Positions 1 through 8,282 of a stretch of 26,469 nt of DNA are shown here, piece by piece. The notes beneath the pieces are model-generated. The model was not told the origin of the DNA, did not search any database, and worked only from the letters and a program-made list of their open reading frames with translations. Every line of letters starts with the position of its first letter. Position 1 is the first letter of the stretch. Source of the DNA: Candidatus Aenigmatarchaeota archaeon. GTDB taxonomy: Archaea > Aenigmatarchaeota > Aenigmatarchaeia > GW2011-AR5. The translations under genes and the position numbers were made by a program. The stretch covers positions 22,012 through 48,480 of the forward strand of contig JACPJX010000048.1 in NCBI GenBank assembly GCA_016187365.1. Direction: 5' to 3'.

Positions 1-480
1 CATCGCCCTTTCAAGCGTGTTTTTGGAGTTGACCGCTATCGCGCCGAACTGCCTTATGGCTGTCTGGTCCCTTATCTTCTGGCTCTCGCAGAATCTCCTG
101 AAAATCATTCTCTGCAGCGGATTCATCCTGCCTTCAAAATGCTCCTTCAGGTCATAAAGGAACCTAGGCGGCGTGTGCATGTAAAGGATGTTCGGCTTCA
201 GTTTCTTTGAGGCGGCTGTGCACCATGTGCCTGAGAATATATAGAGGTCGTAGTCGATATCAAGGGACTCGAACTTATTCCATATTTTCCTGCCCCTTGA
301 CAGGGGGTTTGATGCCCGTATGCCGAAGGATTTTAACTCTATTCCTTTCGTGTCGTAAGTCTTCTCCTCCTCCAGAAATCCTGTGTACAAATCCGCCCCG
401 AATATGCGTGCAAGGCTCAGTGCAACCCGCTCTCCGCCGCCCCTCTTGTCAAAAAAATCATGCAGAACCGCGGCCCTCAT
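1..480 (-). CDS. GT4-family glycosyltransferase, N-terminal part (cut by window edge)
   Basis: The reading frame is open on the minus strand from an ATG at 480 to the left edge, giving the first 160 residues of a longer protein. It starts with a GT-B type first strand and a Gly-rich loop (HDFFDKRGGGERV), and near residue 115 carries YMHTPPRFLYD. That motif resembles the WbaZ-like branch of GT4 enzymes, which transfer mannose or related sugars from a nucleotide donor to a lipid-linked glycan on the cytoplasmic face. The catalytic C-terminal half lies outside the window. A purine-rich GAGGCG lies about 8 bases upstream of the ATG, so this gene may use a short leader rather than leaderless initiation. 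It is the last visible gene of the minus-strand run starting at 6954. Family is fairly sure; donor sugar is not. Confidence 0.8.
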   Translation of the reverse strand, partial: MRAAVLHDFFDKRGGGERVALSLARIFGADLYTGFLEEEKTYDTKGIELKSFGIRASNPLSRGRKIWNKFESLDIDYDLYIFSGTWCTAASKKLKPNILYMHTPPRFLYDLKEHFEGRMNPLQRMIFRRFCESQKIRDQTAIRQFGAIAVNSKNTLERAM

Positions 481-520
481 TTCATCGCCTCTTCGTAGAC
501 TTCCCCGGTCATTTTTGTCA

Positions 521-532
521 TTTTTATATCCT
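521..532 (-). promoter_or_regulatory. TATA-like box upstream of the GT4 at 480
   Basis: The minus strand reads GGATATAAAAA here, about 45 bases before the ATG at 480. A second candidate (TTTATAAAGG) lies at 541-550. Either would leave a leader of roughly 20-35 bases that includes the GAGGCG ribosome-site candidate. Inferred from sequence only. Confidence 0.35.
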
Positions 533-580
533 TGCAAAAGCCTTTATAAAAATTATACAGGACCCTGCAAAGCCATAATT

Positions 581-1048
581 TTACTCCTTATAAACAACCA
601 GGATCTGGTGCGTTTTTACATGCATTGGCTGCCTGTCCGGGACGGGGCCGTACTCCCCGGGATAATAATTATCCAGAGGCGGTGTGAGACCGGTTGAAGG
701 TAATATCAATATCCTGACTGTATAATTGGACGAAAGAAAGGCGTTTATCTCGTCTATTTTGCTGTGAAACGTGAATGTCTTTATTTTAACTGATGCATTT
801 TCCGGCTTCCTGACGCCTCCTTCCCTGTCATATATGCAGTATATAACGGGTACATGGTACGGCTTTTCCCGCGGCCTCAGGACTGCCTGTATCTTCTTGT
901 TCCCTACGCTCAGGATATGGGTCGCATCCCTCTCTATGGAATAATGTTCGGCAGGTATAACTTCAGCTTCCTGATGCTGCGCGAGAAATGCCTCCAAATC
1001 CTTTGCCCTCTCCTGCGTAAATCTTTGTATTTGTTTTATAGCCAGCAC
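581..1048 (-). CDS. Unrecognised 155-aa protein
   Basis: I do not recognise this protein. It starts at a GTG (1048); no ATG lies in frame near the N-terminus, and the TATA-like box at 1074-1085 fits a leaderless start there. The sequence is soluble, with a charged helical N-terminus (residues 1-30), a middle section rich in short beta-like stretches, and a C-terminus with several prolines, glycines and tyrosines followed by a hydrophobic final strand (ILVVYKE). No signal peptide, membrane segment or cysteine motif is seen. It sits between a radical SAM gene and a GT4, both on the same strand, so a role in glycan or lipid-linked sugar metabolism is possible by context only. Confidence 0.6.
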   Translation of the reverse strand: MLAIKQIQRFTQERAKDLEAFLAQHQEAEVIPAEHYSIERDATHILSVGNKKIQAVLRPREKPYHVPVIYCIYDREGGVRKPENASVKIKTFTFHSKIDEINAFLSSNYTVRILILPSTGLTPPLDNYYPGEYGPVPDRQPMHVKTHQILVVYKE

Positions 1049-1073
1049 CCCTGTTAGTTCAATATTTCAAAAA

Positions 1074-1085
1074 ATTATAAATAAG
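1074..1085 (-). promoter_or_regulatory. TATA-like box for the 155-aa gene
   Basis: The minus strand reads CTTATTTATAAT about 30 bases upstream of the GTG at 1048. This is the spacing expected for an archaeal leaderless transcript and supports the GTG start. It could also serve the downstream GT4. Confidence 0.4.
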
Positions 1086-1141
1086 CTATGAAAACGGCTG
1101 CTTTGCTGACAAATCCCGATTCAAGAGTTCTTTTTTAATCT

Positions 1142-2683
1142 TTAGTTATAAATTGTCTTAGCTTCTTCCGCAACATATTTTTCCTTTGATATTTTCTCAA
1201 GAATTCTATCGAATTCTTCATCGGACACTGTCTGTATTTGTTCTTCTTTTTGCACGGAATTTCTTATGTTTTTTGTTATCTTTTTGACAACGAGATGCGG
1301 ATGGAACAGTTTTAACGCATAGAATAACTTTGAGGGGCTTTTTGCATACATTTTCATGTATTGCGATAATACAAGCTTGGGAAAATTCACATCTTTTAGT
1401 GTTTCGGGGGTGTATGCCCTTGAGCCGTCAGAATAATTTTTCGGCAGGAAATCTGCCTGAATCTCGCCCCTTTCCACAAGTTTATTAAAGACAGGCGTTC
1501 CTGACAATGCCTGAAAATTGTTCAGGAAGAAAAAATCAAAGTCGCATTCGTGCATGAATTTTAATGTCATTTCAAGGTCTTCTTTCGTGTCGCCAGGATA
1601 CCCAAGTATAAAAAAACCGTGGGCTTTCAGGCCGTTCTTCTTTATCATTTTCACTATGGGCGGCACGATGTCGGGCTTGAGGTCTTTCTTCATTCTTTCC
1701 AAGGTTGAAACCGAGCCCGATTCCGGGGCTATGACAACATTTTCCCATCCGGCCTTTTTCATGAGTTGCGCCATTTCCTCGTCAAATCTTTGCATCCTTA
1801 TTCCGTTCGGCGTCCCCATGGTGACATCTATATTCTCTTCGATGAGAGCTTTGCAGAATTCCTTGGCATATTTAAGGTGAAAAGTGAAATTGTCGTCAAT
1901 AATATTGATATGTTCTATATTTTCTTTTTCTTTGAGATGTCTTATCCATGCCAGAGAATATTTGATTGAATGCGCCCTTATCAGCTTTCCGTTAAGCTGC
2001 GGAGCAGCGCAATACTCGCACCTGTAGCCGCATCCTCTCGTGATCCATACGGGTGCATTCCTGTTGTGTGTCGTGCTGAATTTATAGCCCTGCTTCAGGT
2101 AATCCTGCAAGCGCATCGCTTTATAATCCGGGATTATTATGTCGTCCAAAGAATTAATGGAATTTCCCGGAGGTGCTGGAAAAAGGCCCGAGCAGTCTCT
2201 TGCCTGTTCTATCATATTTTCAACAATGTTTCCGTCTTTATCCTTGTGCATAAGACCTCTTACTTTCGAGAAGTCGCCATTCTGGGAATCTATTTCCTCG
2301 ACAAAGACCGGGAATGAAAGCTCGCATTCTCCCCTGAAAAGAAAATCCGCGCCGGTTTCATATTTTATTATATGTCCCGCATAAGAAGTTATCTGGACTC
2401 CGCCAAGGCATGTGACAGTTTGGGGGTTGAGCGCTTTCGCAACCTTCAGTATTCTTACAGATTCTTTATAAGTGGGCCCCCAACATGATGTGCACACTAT
2501 GTCAGGACTGAAATTTTCAAGGATTCTTATGAATCTGGCAGAATCGGCCGGGATTTTGTCAAGCGAAAAATCAAATAATCTTGTGTCGTGCTTTTTGTCC
2601 GTATTCGATTTCAAGTATCCCATAGCCAGAGGCATCACGTATTTCACGTCAAAGCCAAACGGGTGAATTAAAGCGATTTTCAT
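1142..2683 (-). CDS. B12-binding-domain radical SAM protein
   Basis: A 513-residue protein with a B12-binding-like Rossmann domain (about residues 1-145, with LGGVQITS as the Gly-Gly loop) followed by a radical SAM core. The 4Fe-4S ligands are C218, C222 and C225 in RGCGYRCEYC. The TIM-barrel region has IIDDNFTF, NGIR, and APESGS motifs typical of this superfamily. No DxHxxG cobalamin ligand motif is visible, so any cobalamin would be bound without a lower His ligand. Family members include methylases and ring-forming enzymes. Here the neighbours suggest modification of a sugar, a glycan lipid or membrane lipid, but the substrate cannot be read from sequence. It lies 31 bases after a second radical SAM gene on the same strand and is probably co-transcribed. 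It shares the DDNFT/NGIR signature with the proteins at 10549 and 16909. Confidence 0.88.
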   Translation of the reverse strand: MKIALIHPFGFDVKYVMPLAMGYLKSNTDKKHDTRLFDFSLDKIPADSARFIRILENFSPDIVCTSCWGPTYKESVRILKVAKALNPQTVTCLGGVQITSYAGHIIKYETGADFLFRGECELSFPVFVEEIDSQNGDFSKVRGLMHKDKDGNIVENMIEQARDCSGLFPAPPGNSINSLDDIIIPDYKAMRLQDYLKQGYKFSTTHNRNAPVWITRGCGYRCEYCAAPQLNGKLIRAHSIKYSLAWIRHLKEKENIEHINIIDDNFTFHLKYAKEFCKALIEENIDVTMGTPNGIRMQRFDEEMAQLMKKAGWENVVIAPESGSVSTLERMKKDLKPDIVPPIVKMIKKNGLKAHGFFILGYPGDTKEDLEMTLKFMHECDFDFFFLNNFQALSGTPVFNKLVERGEIQADFLPKNYSDGSRAYTPETLKDVNFPKLVLSQYMKMYAKSPSKLFYALKLFHPHLVVKKITKNIRNSVQKEEQIQTVSDEEFDRILEKISKEKYVAEEAKTIYN

Positions 2684-2714
2684 TTTCTCAAGCTCTTTGT
2701 CTTTTCAATGCCTT

Positions 2715-4067
2715 TTACCTGAAGGATTTTGCAAAATGCTTGAAGACGTATTTGAATGCGAATTTCCATGAGGACTTTGTGTGGTTGCGTCCAGTATAAT
2801 ATGTCTCTGATACCCTCCAGAGAAGCCTGTACAGCCTGTTGTCGGGGTATTTTATCAATTTCTTTATTACAGGCCTCATCCAGGGATATCTTATGTAAAG
2901 GTGGGCGAATCTGGAAAGATTCTGTATCAGTCTTCCTTCCTCGTCCTGGCGGAAATTGCTGTAGATGTTGTTTCGGTTGCTGCCTATTGGCGAATTCACA
3001 TCCTGAAAAAGCGACCTGTCATAAGCCCCCATGTTTATGCCGTACTCGGTTATGTCGAGCTTGGGATAAGGCTTGAATACGTTTACAGCATGCACCGAAT
3101 TCTTGCCTGATATTTCAGCCGCCATCTCGAGCGTTTTGTAGGACATTTCAAGCGTTTCCCCCGGCAGCCCGAGCATGAACTGCATTGAATATCTCAGGCC
3201 GTATTTTTGCATCAATGATGTCGCTTTATAGTATTGCTCGTCTGTGTTGGTCCTGTTCATTACCCCGAGGCGGAATTTCTCGTCCCCTGATTCCAGGCCG
3301 AATCTTATCAGGTAGCACTGGCCGGTATCGGCAAGCGCCTTGCATATTTCCTCGTCTATCTCGTTGACAACGCCGTTGATCGTGAAAGGAAGGTCTATCT
3401 CCTCCTTGTACCTTTCGCAGAAATGCAGCAGCCATCGCTTGTCATAGGTCAGCGTGCTGTCGTTGAAGAACATGGATTTGTATCCGTACTTGTTTTTCAG
3501 CACAAGTAGCTCGCCTATGACATTCTCGACAGACCTCAGATGCGTGTACTTCTTGCTCCCTACCTCGGCATACATCCTTCTGTACTGGTGGTTGTAGCAG
3601 TATGAACAGAGGTGCGGGCATCCCCTTCCTACCATCACCTGCGCGAATTCAAAATCCTTGAAGAAATCATATTTTCTGTAGATATTCCTGTCTTCCCAGG
3701 GCTTGCTGTCCATGTCCATGTTCAGGGGCCTTAGCGGATTTTTTATTATCTGGCTGCCTTTTCTTATCCACAGGCTCATTATTCCCGAATAATCCTCCCC
3801 CTTGTCAATTGCATTCGCCAGTTCCACCATAGGCTCGTCGCCTTCCCCGACGCACAGGATGTCTATATTCTCGCATTGCTCTATTGTCGTTATCATGGAA
3901 ATGGCAATTATATCGGGCTCGTAAGCTCGGATCTCCGGCAGTAGCTTTTGCCAATCCGTTCCTATCACTATATCAACGGTATGACCAGCTTTTTTCAGCG
4001 CTGCCGACAGCCCCATAATGCCTTCAAACTCAAACCATATTCCCTGAAGAAACAAGATTTTTGACAT
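2715..4067 (-). CDS. Radical SAM protein with a shortened B12-binding-like domain
   Basis: A 450-residue protein. C150, C154 and C157 (RGCPHLCSYC) bind the 4Fe-4S cluster, and FGLESGDE and LGLPGET are typical barrel motifs. The N-terminal domain is odd: after the strand ending SMITT (about residue 61) it passes directly to the late block DILCVGEGDEP (69-79). The expected helix and the GG-P-H strand, some 35-40 residues in relatives, are missing, so cobalamin binding is doubtful. The reading frame is otherwise intact. The C-terminus (about 370-450) is basic with aromatic residues and may lie against a membrane. It is probably co-transcribed with the radical SAM gene ending at 1142 and the genes before it. 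Substrate unknown. Confidence 0.85.
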   Translation of the reverse strand: MSKILFLQGIWFEFEGIMGLSAALKKAGHTVDIVIGTDWQKLLPEIRAYEPDIIAISMITTIEQCENIDILCVGEGDEPMVELANAIDKGEDYSGIMSLWIRKGSQIIKNPLRPLNMDMDSKPWEDRNIYRKYDFFKDFEFAQVMVGRGCPHLCSYCYNHQYRRMYAEVGSKKYTHLRSVENVIGELLVLKNKYGYKSMFFNDSTLTYDKRWLLHFCERYKEEIDLPFTINGVVNEIDEEICKALADTGQCYLIRFGLESGDEKFRLGVMNRTNTDEQYYKATSLMQKYGLRYSMQFMLGLPGETLEMSYKTLEMAAEISGKNSVHAVNVFKPYPKLDITEYGINMGAYDRSLFQDVNSPIGSNRNNIYSNFRQDEEGRLIQNLSRFAHLYIRYPWMRPVIKKLIKYPDNRLYRLLWRVSETYYTGRNHTKSSWKFAFKYVFKHFAKSFR

Positions 4068-4128
4068 ATTCGCTCACTAACTTTTACATATTTCTAAATT
4101 ATCTAAATCTAAGTATTTAAACATTGAT

Positions 4129-4518
4129 TCAGTCCTGCATGAATTCGTCAAATTCTGGCATGTCAGGGTCAAGTTCCTCCTTTGACACAACGCTGAATTT
4201 TTCCTCGAAGAACGTGACCCAATGTTTCCTTGTAGTATGAATGGTGCATTTGTCTGATATGGCAATCCTGAAAAGTATCTGGTTCCCCTCAAGGGCTGAA
4301 AACGAGGCGTTTGAGGATTTCATGCCCATTTCTAAAAGGTTCTGAAATTCTAGCCCTCTGATCAGCGTTTCTTTCTGGAATTGCGGCATCTCATTAATGC
4401 AAATTTTCCAAGAATGATTTGTTACGAAAAAGCTCCCTATGATGTCTATAAAGTCATTTATGCTCTTTATGCCTTTTATGGTAATCTTGTACATCGGAAG
4501 CATACGAAAGCCTCTCAT
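4129..4518 (-). CDS. Unrecognised 129-aa protein, coupled to the GDPD-like gene
   Basis: The start codon at 4518 overlaps the stop of the preceding gene in an ATGA, so translation of the two is probably coupled. I do not recognise the fold. The protein is soluble, begins with alternating hydrophobic strands (YKITIKGIKSI), contains one short aromatic stretch (FIDIIGSFF) and ends in a strongly acidic tail (residues about 113-129). An internal ATG nine codons in is an alternative start. Conservation of the overlap would argue for a partnership with the product of 4515-5087, for example as a small regulatory subunit, but that is inference. Confidence 0.6.
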   Translation of the reverse strand: MRGFRMLPMYKITIKGIKSINDFIDIIGSFFVTNHSWKICINEMPQFQKETLIRGLEFQNLLEMGMKSSNASFSALEGNQILFRIAISDKCTIHTTRKHWVTFFEEKFSVVSKEELDPDMPEFDEFMQD

Positions 4519-5087
4519 CTCCAGAGTTCAGGGAGGTCCGTGCATACGGCATCGACTTTCAGCATGTTCATCCTGCCCCTGTATCGCTCCAGAGCCCCCC
4601 TTAGCCCTATCATCTCAGGCGAGATTGAGCATATCTTGAAGTTTTTCTTCAGCTCCGCCGAGCTTTTCTCATCAAGCGAGAAATCCCTGAAGATATCAAC
4701 CCATACCCATTCAGCTCTTCCTGCCCACAGCTTGCATGTCTCCATGGATTCCATATCCGAAAAGCGGACGGCGAATTTCTTGAACTCCCTGGTCATCAGT
4801 TTCTTCGAGGTCGGCGGCGCCACACCGAGGAGGAAATAATTGTCTATTTTGAATTTCTCTGCCATCTCTATTACCCTGCCTTCTATGCCGTCGCTCTTTA
4901 TCCCGAATACGATGAAGCTGTGCCCGAAGTTCTTCAGGTATTCCCCCAGCGGCTCGCCTTCCATGAATGGCTCATGCTGCACTATTAGCGAATCCTTGTG
5001 CGACCTTACCTCTATGTGAACCCCGATGTCCTTCGGGGTTGAAATGAGCTCTTTTATCGTGTTTACCATGTTCTTTATTACTATCAT
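4515..5087 (-). CDS. GDPD/PLC-like phosphodiesterase-fold protein
   Basis: A 190-residue protein that looks like a short glycerophosphodiester phosphodiesterase or PLC-like TIM-barrel. HIEVRSHKD followed by LIVQHEPF resembles the ExD...HxD pair of that family, then come GEPLGEYLK, FGIKSDGIEGR, a YFLLGVAPPT strand and the family-like end VDAVCTDLPELW. The canonical N-terminal HRG is not obvious, so catalysis is uncertain. Proteins of this type turn up in bacterial and archaeal surface-polysaccharide clusters, where they may act on phosphodiester-linked groups of a glycan or lipid. It begins 31 bases after the stop of the membrane protein ending at 5119 and overlaps the next gene by 4 bases. 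The fold call rests on motif recognition by eye. Confidence 0.6.
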   Translation of the reverse strand: MIVIKNMVNTIKELISTPKDIGVHIEVRSHKDSLIVQHEPFMEGEPLGEYLKNFGHSFIVFGIKSDGIEGRVIEMAEKFKIDNYFLLGVAPPTSKKLMTREFKKFAVRFSDMESMETCKLWAGRAEWVWVDIFRDFSLDEKSSAELKKNFKICSISPEMIGLRGALERYRGRMNMLKVDAVCTDLPELWR

Positions 5088-5118
5088 TCTAATTCAGATC
5101 GCTAAAATCCTTTTAAAA

Positions 5119-6954
5119 TTATGCTGCTCCTTTCAGGCTGTATATGTCGAACTCCCCGTTCGACCAGACAAGTCTCCAGGGTATGGTGAAATTTGCAATG
5201 CTTCTTTCGTAGCCGCTTACCAGAATGTAATCCATTCTGTACCTATTGGAAGGCGTGAAATTCCTGTAATATTCCAGCATTGCCGTATAGGTTTCATCGG
5301 CTCCGGTCTTTCCTAGAAGCTCTGTCTTGAACAAATCGTCCCTGAAGAACTTGAGGTGGAACGGGTATGTGCTCCAGTAGGTTTTTTCAAAAAGCGAGAC
5401 ATTGAATCTTCTTGGATATTTCTCCAGGTTTGTGTATTCAAAGGAAGGATTATTGTCCATCAGATATGAAACATATTCAGGCGTTACATTAAAAATTTTA
5501 TAAATCGTGAACATCCTGTCAAGAATTTCTTCATCTGTAGAGACTGACAGGAATCCGTTTGGTATGAAAGCATTGTTGTGGGTATAAACAACAATCATAA
5601 GATTCTGTTCGGTGCTCATCGTGGCTACAACGCTGTCGCGTTCCGTATTCCCGTTCAGCCATGCATACATCTCGCGGTACCCGCTATTAAGGCCAAAATC
5701 CTTGTACGTGTTTACCGCAAAGGCCGCGTGGGAATAGAACCCGAAGGCGAGCATCAGGAGAATGAGAAGCGTGCAAATCCTGCTTGACTTGTTCCTTATC
5801 ATATTGGAAAAAGATGCCGCATATTTATTTTTATAGGAATTGGTTAAAATTTCCCTGAATGTATAGACTATAAGTATTGCGGACATCTGGCCAAGCAGTA
5901 CAAAATCATAATGATCTCCCTGTAGATTGAATCCAGTGACTATTTGCATGTTAAGTCCTATCAGGCCGGCCATGAATATTGACGTAAAAATCCAGAAAAA
6001 AGTGTCTCTTCTTCTCGAAAAGAATAGAAAAAACAGATAAACAATGATGTATTTTATGGCAAGGCCTGCCTGAAGCCCGCTGAATCTTTCGGAAAGCGCC
6101 AGACGGCTCATTATATCGGAATATTCAGGCAGGGATCTGAAATTTGCAAGCTCCATGAGATACGGCACTGAAACGGCGATTCCTATGAGCCCTATTAGAA
6201 AAAGGTTTCTCGCAGAAACTATGTCTTTCCTGTATACGGAACGAAGGAACAGGATTCCGACTGCAATAAACAGCGCAAACCAGTAGTATGAGTAGGAATA
6301 CGCCAATATTCCCACTGAAATGCCGCACAGGGCCGCATACAGGAGTTTTTTCCTTTCCAGGGAAAAATAAAGAAATATTAGCGATACCATTAACATCGGA
6401 AAGACGAATTGTATGCCTGGAAGTCTGTTGAAATAATTCAGGGTTTCTGTCGGGTATAAAATATAATTATTTACGTGATATATGATATTCCTCGGCGTGA
6501 AAGGCGGGGTAAGGATAAAATTAAGCCCTATGAGGAGGAAACATCCGGCCAGGATTGACGCTTTTCTGCTCTGAGTGGCATGGAAAAAAAGAAAATAAAC
6601 AAGGAGGAATGTTGCAGCGGTGAATGCAAAGCTCCCGATAATAAAGGTCCACTGGATGCCTATAAACGACGATGTTGTTCCCAGAAACAGCGTCGGGAGA
6701 AGCGGGACTGAAAGAGAAATTTTGTCCTTGTTTTCAAAAATCACAGGATCTCTTACTATCAGATGCCCGTCCATGACGTCCCTCATGGCGGAAGCATACA
6801 TCGTCTGGTCATATGCATATGAAAACACTCCCTTGACGATCAGCGGGCTGTATAAACCGTCACCCCTCAATACCGGCATTAGAATGTGCGGAGTTAGATA
6901 TATCATTCCTATTAAAACTGCCGCTAAAATAACTCCATGGTCGATCTTGGGCAT
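5119..6954 (-). CDS. GT-C-like polytopic membrane protein (OST-like architecture)
   Basis: A 611-residue integral membrane protein: roughly eleven or more hydrophobic segments from residue 8 to about 415, then a soluble, probably extracellular domain of some 190 residues. The first loop has YDQTMYASAMRDV with D49, the position where GT-C glycosyltransferases carry an acidic residue. After the last membrane segment comes MYAWLNGNTERDSVVAT, which matches in placement and wording the block that precedes the WWDYG motif in AglB proteins, including the one encoded at 8283. Here the motif itself is replaced by MSTEQN. It is therefore a GT-C family member but probably not an oligosaccharyltransferase; transfer of a sugar from a lipid-phosphate donor is a reasonable guess. 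It has a leaderless promoter and heads the minus-strand gene run. Confidence 0.72.
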   Translation of the reverse strand: MPKIDHGVILAAVLIGMIYLTPHILMPVLRGDGLYSPLIVKGVFSYAYDQTMYASAMRDVMDGHLIVRDPVIFENKDKISLSVPLLPTLFLGTTSSFIGIQWTFIIGSFAFTAATFLLVYFLFFHATQSRKASILAGCFLLIGLNFILTPPFTPRNIIYHVNNYILYPTETLNYFNRLPGIQFVFPMLMVSLIFLYFSLERKKLLYAALCGISVGILAYSYSYYWFALFIAVGILFLRSVYRKDIVSARNLFLIGLIGIAVSVPYLMELANFRSLPEYSDIMSRLALSERFSGLQAGLAIKYIIVYLFFLFFSRRRDTFFWIFTSIFMAGLIGLNMQIVTGFNLQGDHYDFVLLGQMSAILIVYTFREILTNSYKNKYAASFSNMIRNKSSRICTLLILLMLAFGFYSHAAFAVNTYKDFGLNSGYREMYAWLNGNTERDSVVATMSTEQNLMIVVYTHNNAFIPNGFLSVSTDEEILDRMFTIYKIFNVTPEYVSYLMDNNPSFEYTNLEKYPRRFNVSLFEKTYWSTYPFHLKFFRDDLFKTELLGKTGADETYTAMLEYYRNFTPSNRYRMDYILVSGYERSIANFTIPWRLVWSNGEFDIYSLKGAA

Positions 6955-6975
6955 TTGATAGAATAAATATGGAAA

Positions 6976-6987
6976 GGATTTATAGTG
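6976..6987 (-). promoter_or_regulatory. TATA-like box, leaderless promoter for the gene at 6954
   Basis: The minus strand reads CACTATAAATCC, centred about 28 bases upstream of the ATG at 6954. This is the archaeal TATA-to-start spacing and leaves essentially no leader. It forms half of a divergent promoter pair with 7037-7046. Confidence 0.55.
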
Positions 6988-7036
6988 ACCCCATATAACA
7001 TCTTCAGGCGATTTTTTTCATCTTCATGGGAAATGC

Positions 7037-7046
7037 TTTTTAATAC
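7037..7046 (+). promoter_or_regulatory. TATA-like box, leaderless promoter for the OST genes
   Basis: TTTTTAATAC lies about 25 bases upstream of the ATG at 7067, consistent with leaderless transcription of the split oligosaccharyltransferase pair. A nearby ATG at 7063 opens only a four-codon frame. Confidence 0.5.
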
Positions 7047-7066
7047 TTTGTATGAAACATTCATGA

Positions 7067-8278
7067 ATGGGGAATAAAATAGCGCAATTTTTGGCGAAAC
7101 ACTGGGCTCCGATATGCCTTCTTCTGATAATTTTTCTGGCGTTTTACGTGAGAATTGACGGGTACAGGTGGCAGTATCTGAGAAACATAGACTCCTACAC
7201 ATTTGCGAGATTTATGGATGAAATCGTGGAAAACGGCGGTGCCCTGCCGCAGACCGACAATCTTGTCAGGACGCCACTTGGCATGATAAGGTCGTTTGAT
7301 GTGCATCCGTACGAATATCTGGGGGCGTATACTTTCATGTCCGTCAGATTATTCTACCAGAACATCCAGATATGGCAGTTCCTGGTTTATTTCCCGGCAT
7401 TTCTGGCGGCATTGATAGCGATACCGATGTATTTCATAGGAAAGGCTCTTTATGACAGGAAGGCCGGGCTCCTGATGGCATTTTTCACTGTTTTCGACGC
7501 TTCGCTGGTCGCAAGAACGCTTGGGGGGGATCCGGACAATGACGCGTTTGTCCTCCTGGTCCCGATGGTGCTGATGGCTGTTTTTATCTATTCGTACAAA
7601 TACATTGAAAAGGAAAGGAAATTTGACAAAAAATTCTTCGCATACACCTTTTTATTGGCAGCGCTTTTCTCCCTCTGGAGCGTTACATGGATAGGATACT
7701 GGTACGTATTCTGGATGGTTTCGGGCTTCATTTTTCTGAAATTCATGCTCTATCTTATCCAGAGCAGGAGCATAAAAACCTCGTTTAAAAATATCAGGCA
7801 TATTCTGGCAAGTTACATGATATACGTCCTGATCGCATTCATCTTTATAGCAAACGTGTACAGCGTCGGGAGGGTTCTTTATACATTCAGGGGGCCGTTT
7901 GAATTCCAGAACATAAAAGGGGAGGAAAAAATAATTTTCCCGAACGTCTATGTCTCGGTGGCGGAACTGCAGCAAAGCGGCGGGCCGAAAGAAATAATAG
8001 AAAGAACCAGCACGGTGCAAGGGATAGGAATATTGCTCTCGCCATTCTTCCTCATGATATACTGCCTCATGTACCTCTTTTATTCCTACGTAAAAAAGAG
8101 GCAGCATTTCGACACTTTACTGCTCTTGTTCATATGGTTTGCCGGGCCTTTCATTGCAACGACGATAGCCGTGAGGTTCGCGATTCTTTTCACGGCGCCT
8201 ATGGCTATAGGCTCCGGAATACTGCTGTCAAAAATAATTCGCATGGCCACAGGCGAGGACAAGAAAATAGAGGACTGA
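7067..8278 (+). CDS. aglB: Oligosaccharyltransferase AglB/STT3, membrane half
   Basis: A 403-residue protein matching the membrane domain of archaeal AglB, which moves a lipid-linked oligosaccharide onto Asn of extracellular proteins. Ten to twelve hydrophobic segments are visible. Catalytic features are present: first-loop acidic residue D42 (NIDSY), the second metal motif GGDPDND with D155, D157 and D159, the SVAE of external loop 5 at 297-300 (the SVSE/TIXE position that links metal and acceptor), and R370 in AVRFAILFTAP, the arginine that usually contacts the -2 acidic residue of the sequon. The chain stops with a charged tail just before the last membrane segment. The rest of the enzyme is encoded four bases downstream at 8283. 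AglB is normally one chain of about 600-1000 residues, so this gene is a natural split or a split caused by a nonsense change. Confidence 0.88.
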   Translation: MGNKIAQFLAKHWAPICLLLIIFLAFYVRIDGYRWQYLRNIDSYTFARFMDEIVENGGALPQTDNLVRTPLGMIRSFDVHPYEYLGAYTFMSVRLFYQNIQIWQFLVYFPAFLAALIAIPMYFIGKALYDRKAGLLMAFFTVFDASLVARTLGGDPDNDAFVLLVPMVLMAVFIYSYKYIEKERKFDKKFFAYTFLLAALFSLWSVTWIGYWYVFWMVSGFIFLKFMLYLIQSRSIKTSFKNIRHILASYMIYVLIAFIFIANVYSVGRVLYTFRGPFEFQNIKGEEKIIFPNVYVSVAELQQSGGPKEIIERTSTVQGIGILLSPFFLMIYCLMYLFYSYVKKRQHFDTLLLLFIWFAGPFIATTIAVRFAILFTAPMAIGSGILLSKIIRMATGEDKKIED

Positions 8279-8282
8279 CAAA

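Noticed and set aside
4381..4839. Plus-strand open frame of 152 codons
   Set aside because: Overlaps two coupled minus-strand genes in antisense and has no family resemblance.
7652..8107. Minus-strand open frame of 151 codons inside the OST gene
   Set aside because: Antisense to the membrane half of AglB, which has all expected motifs.
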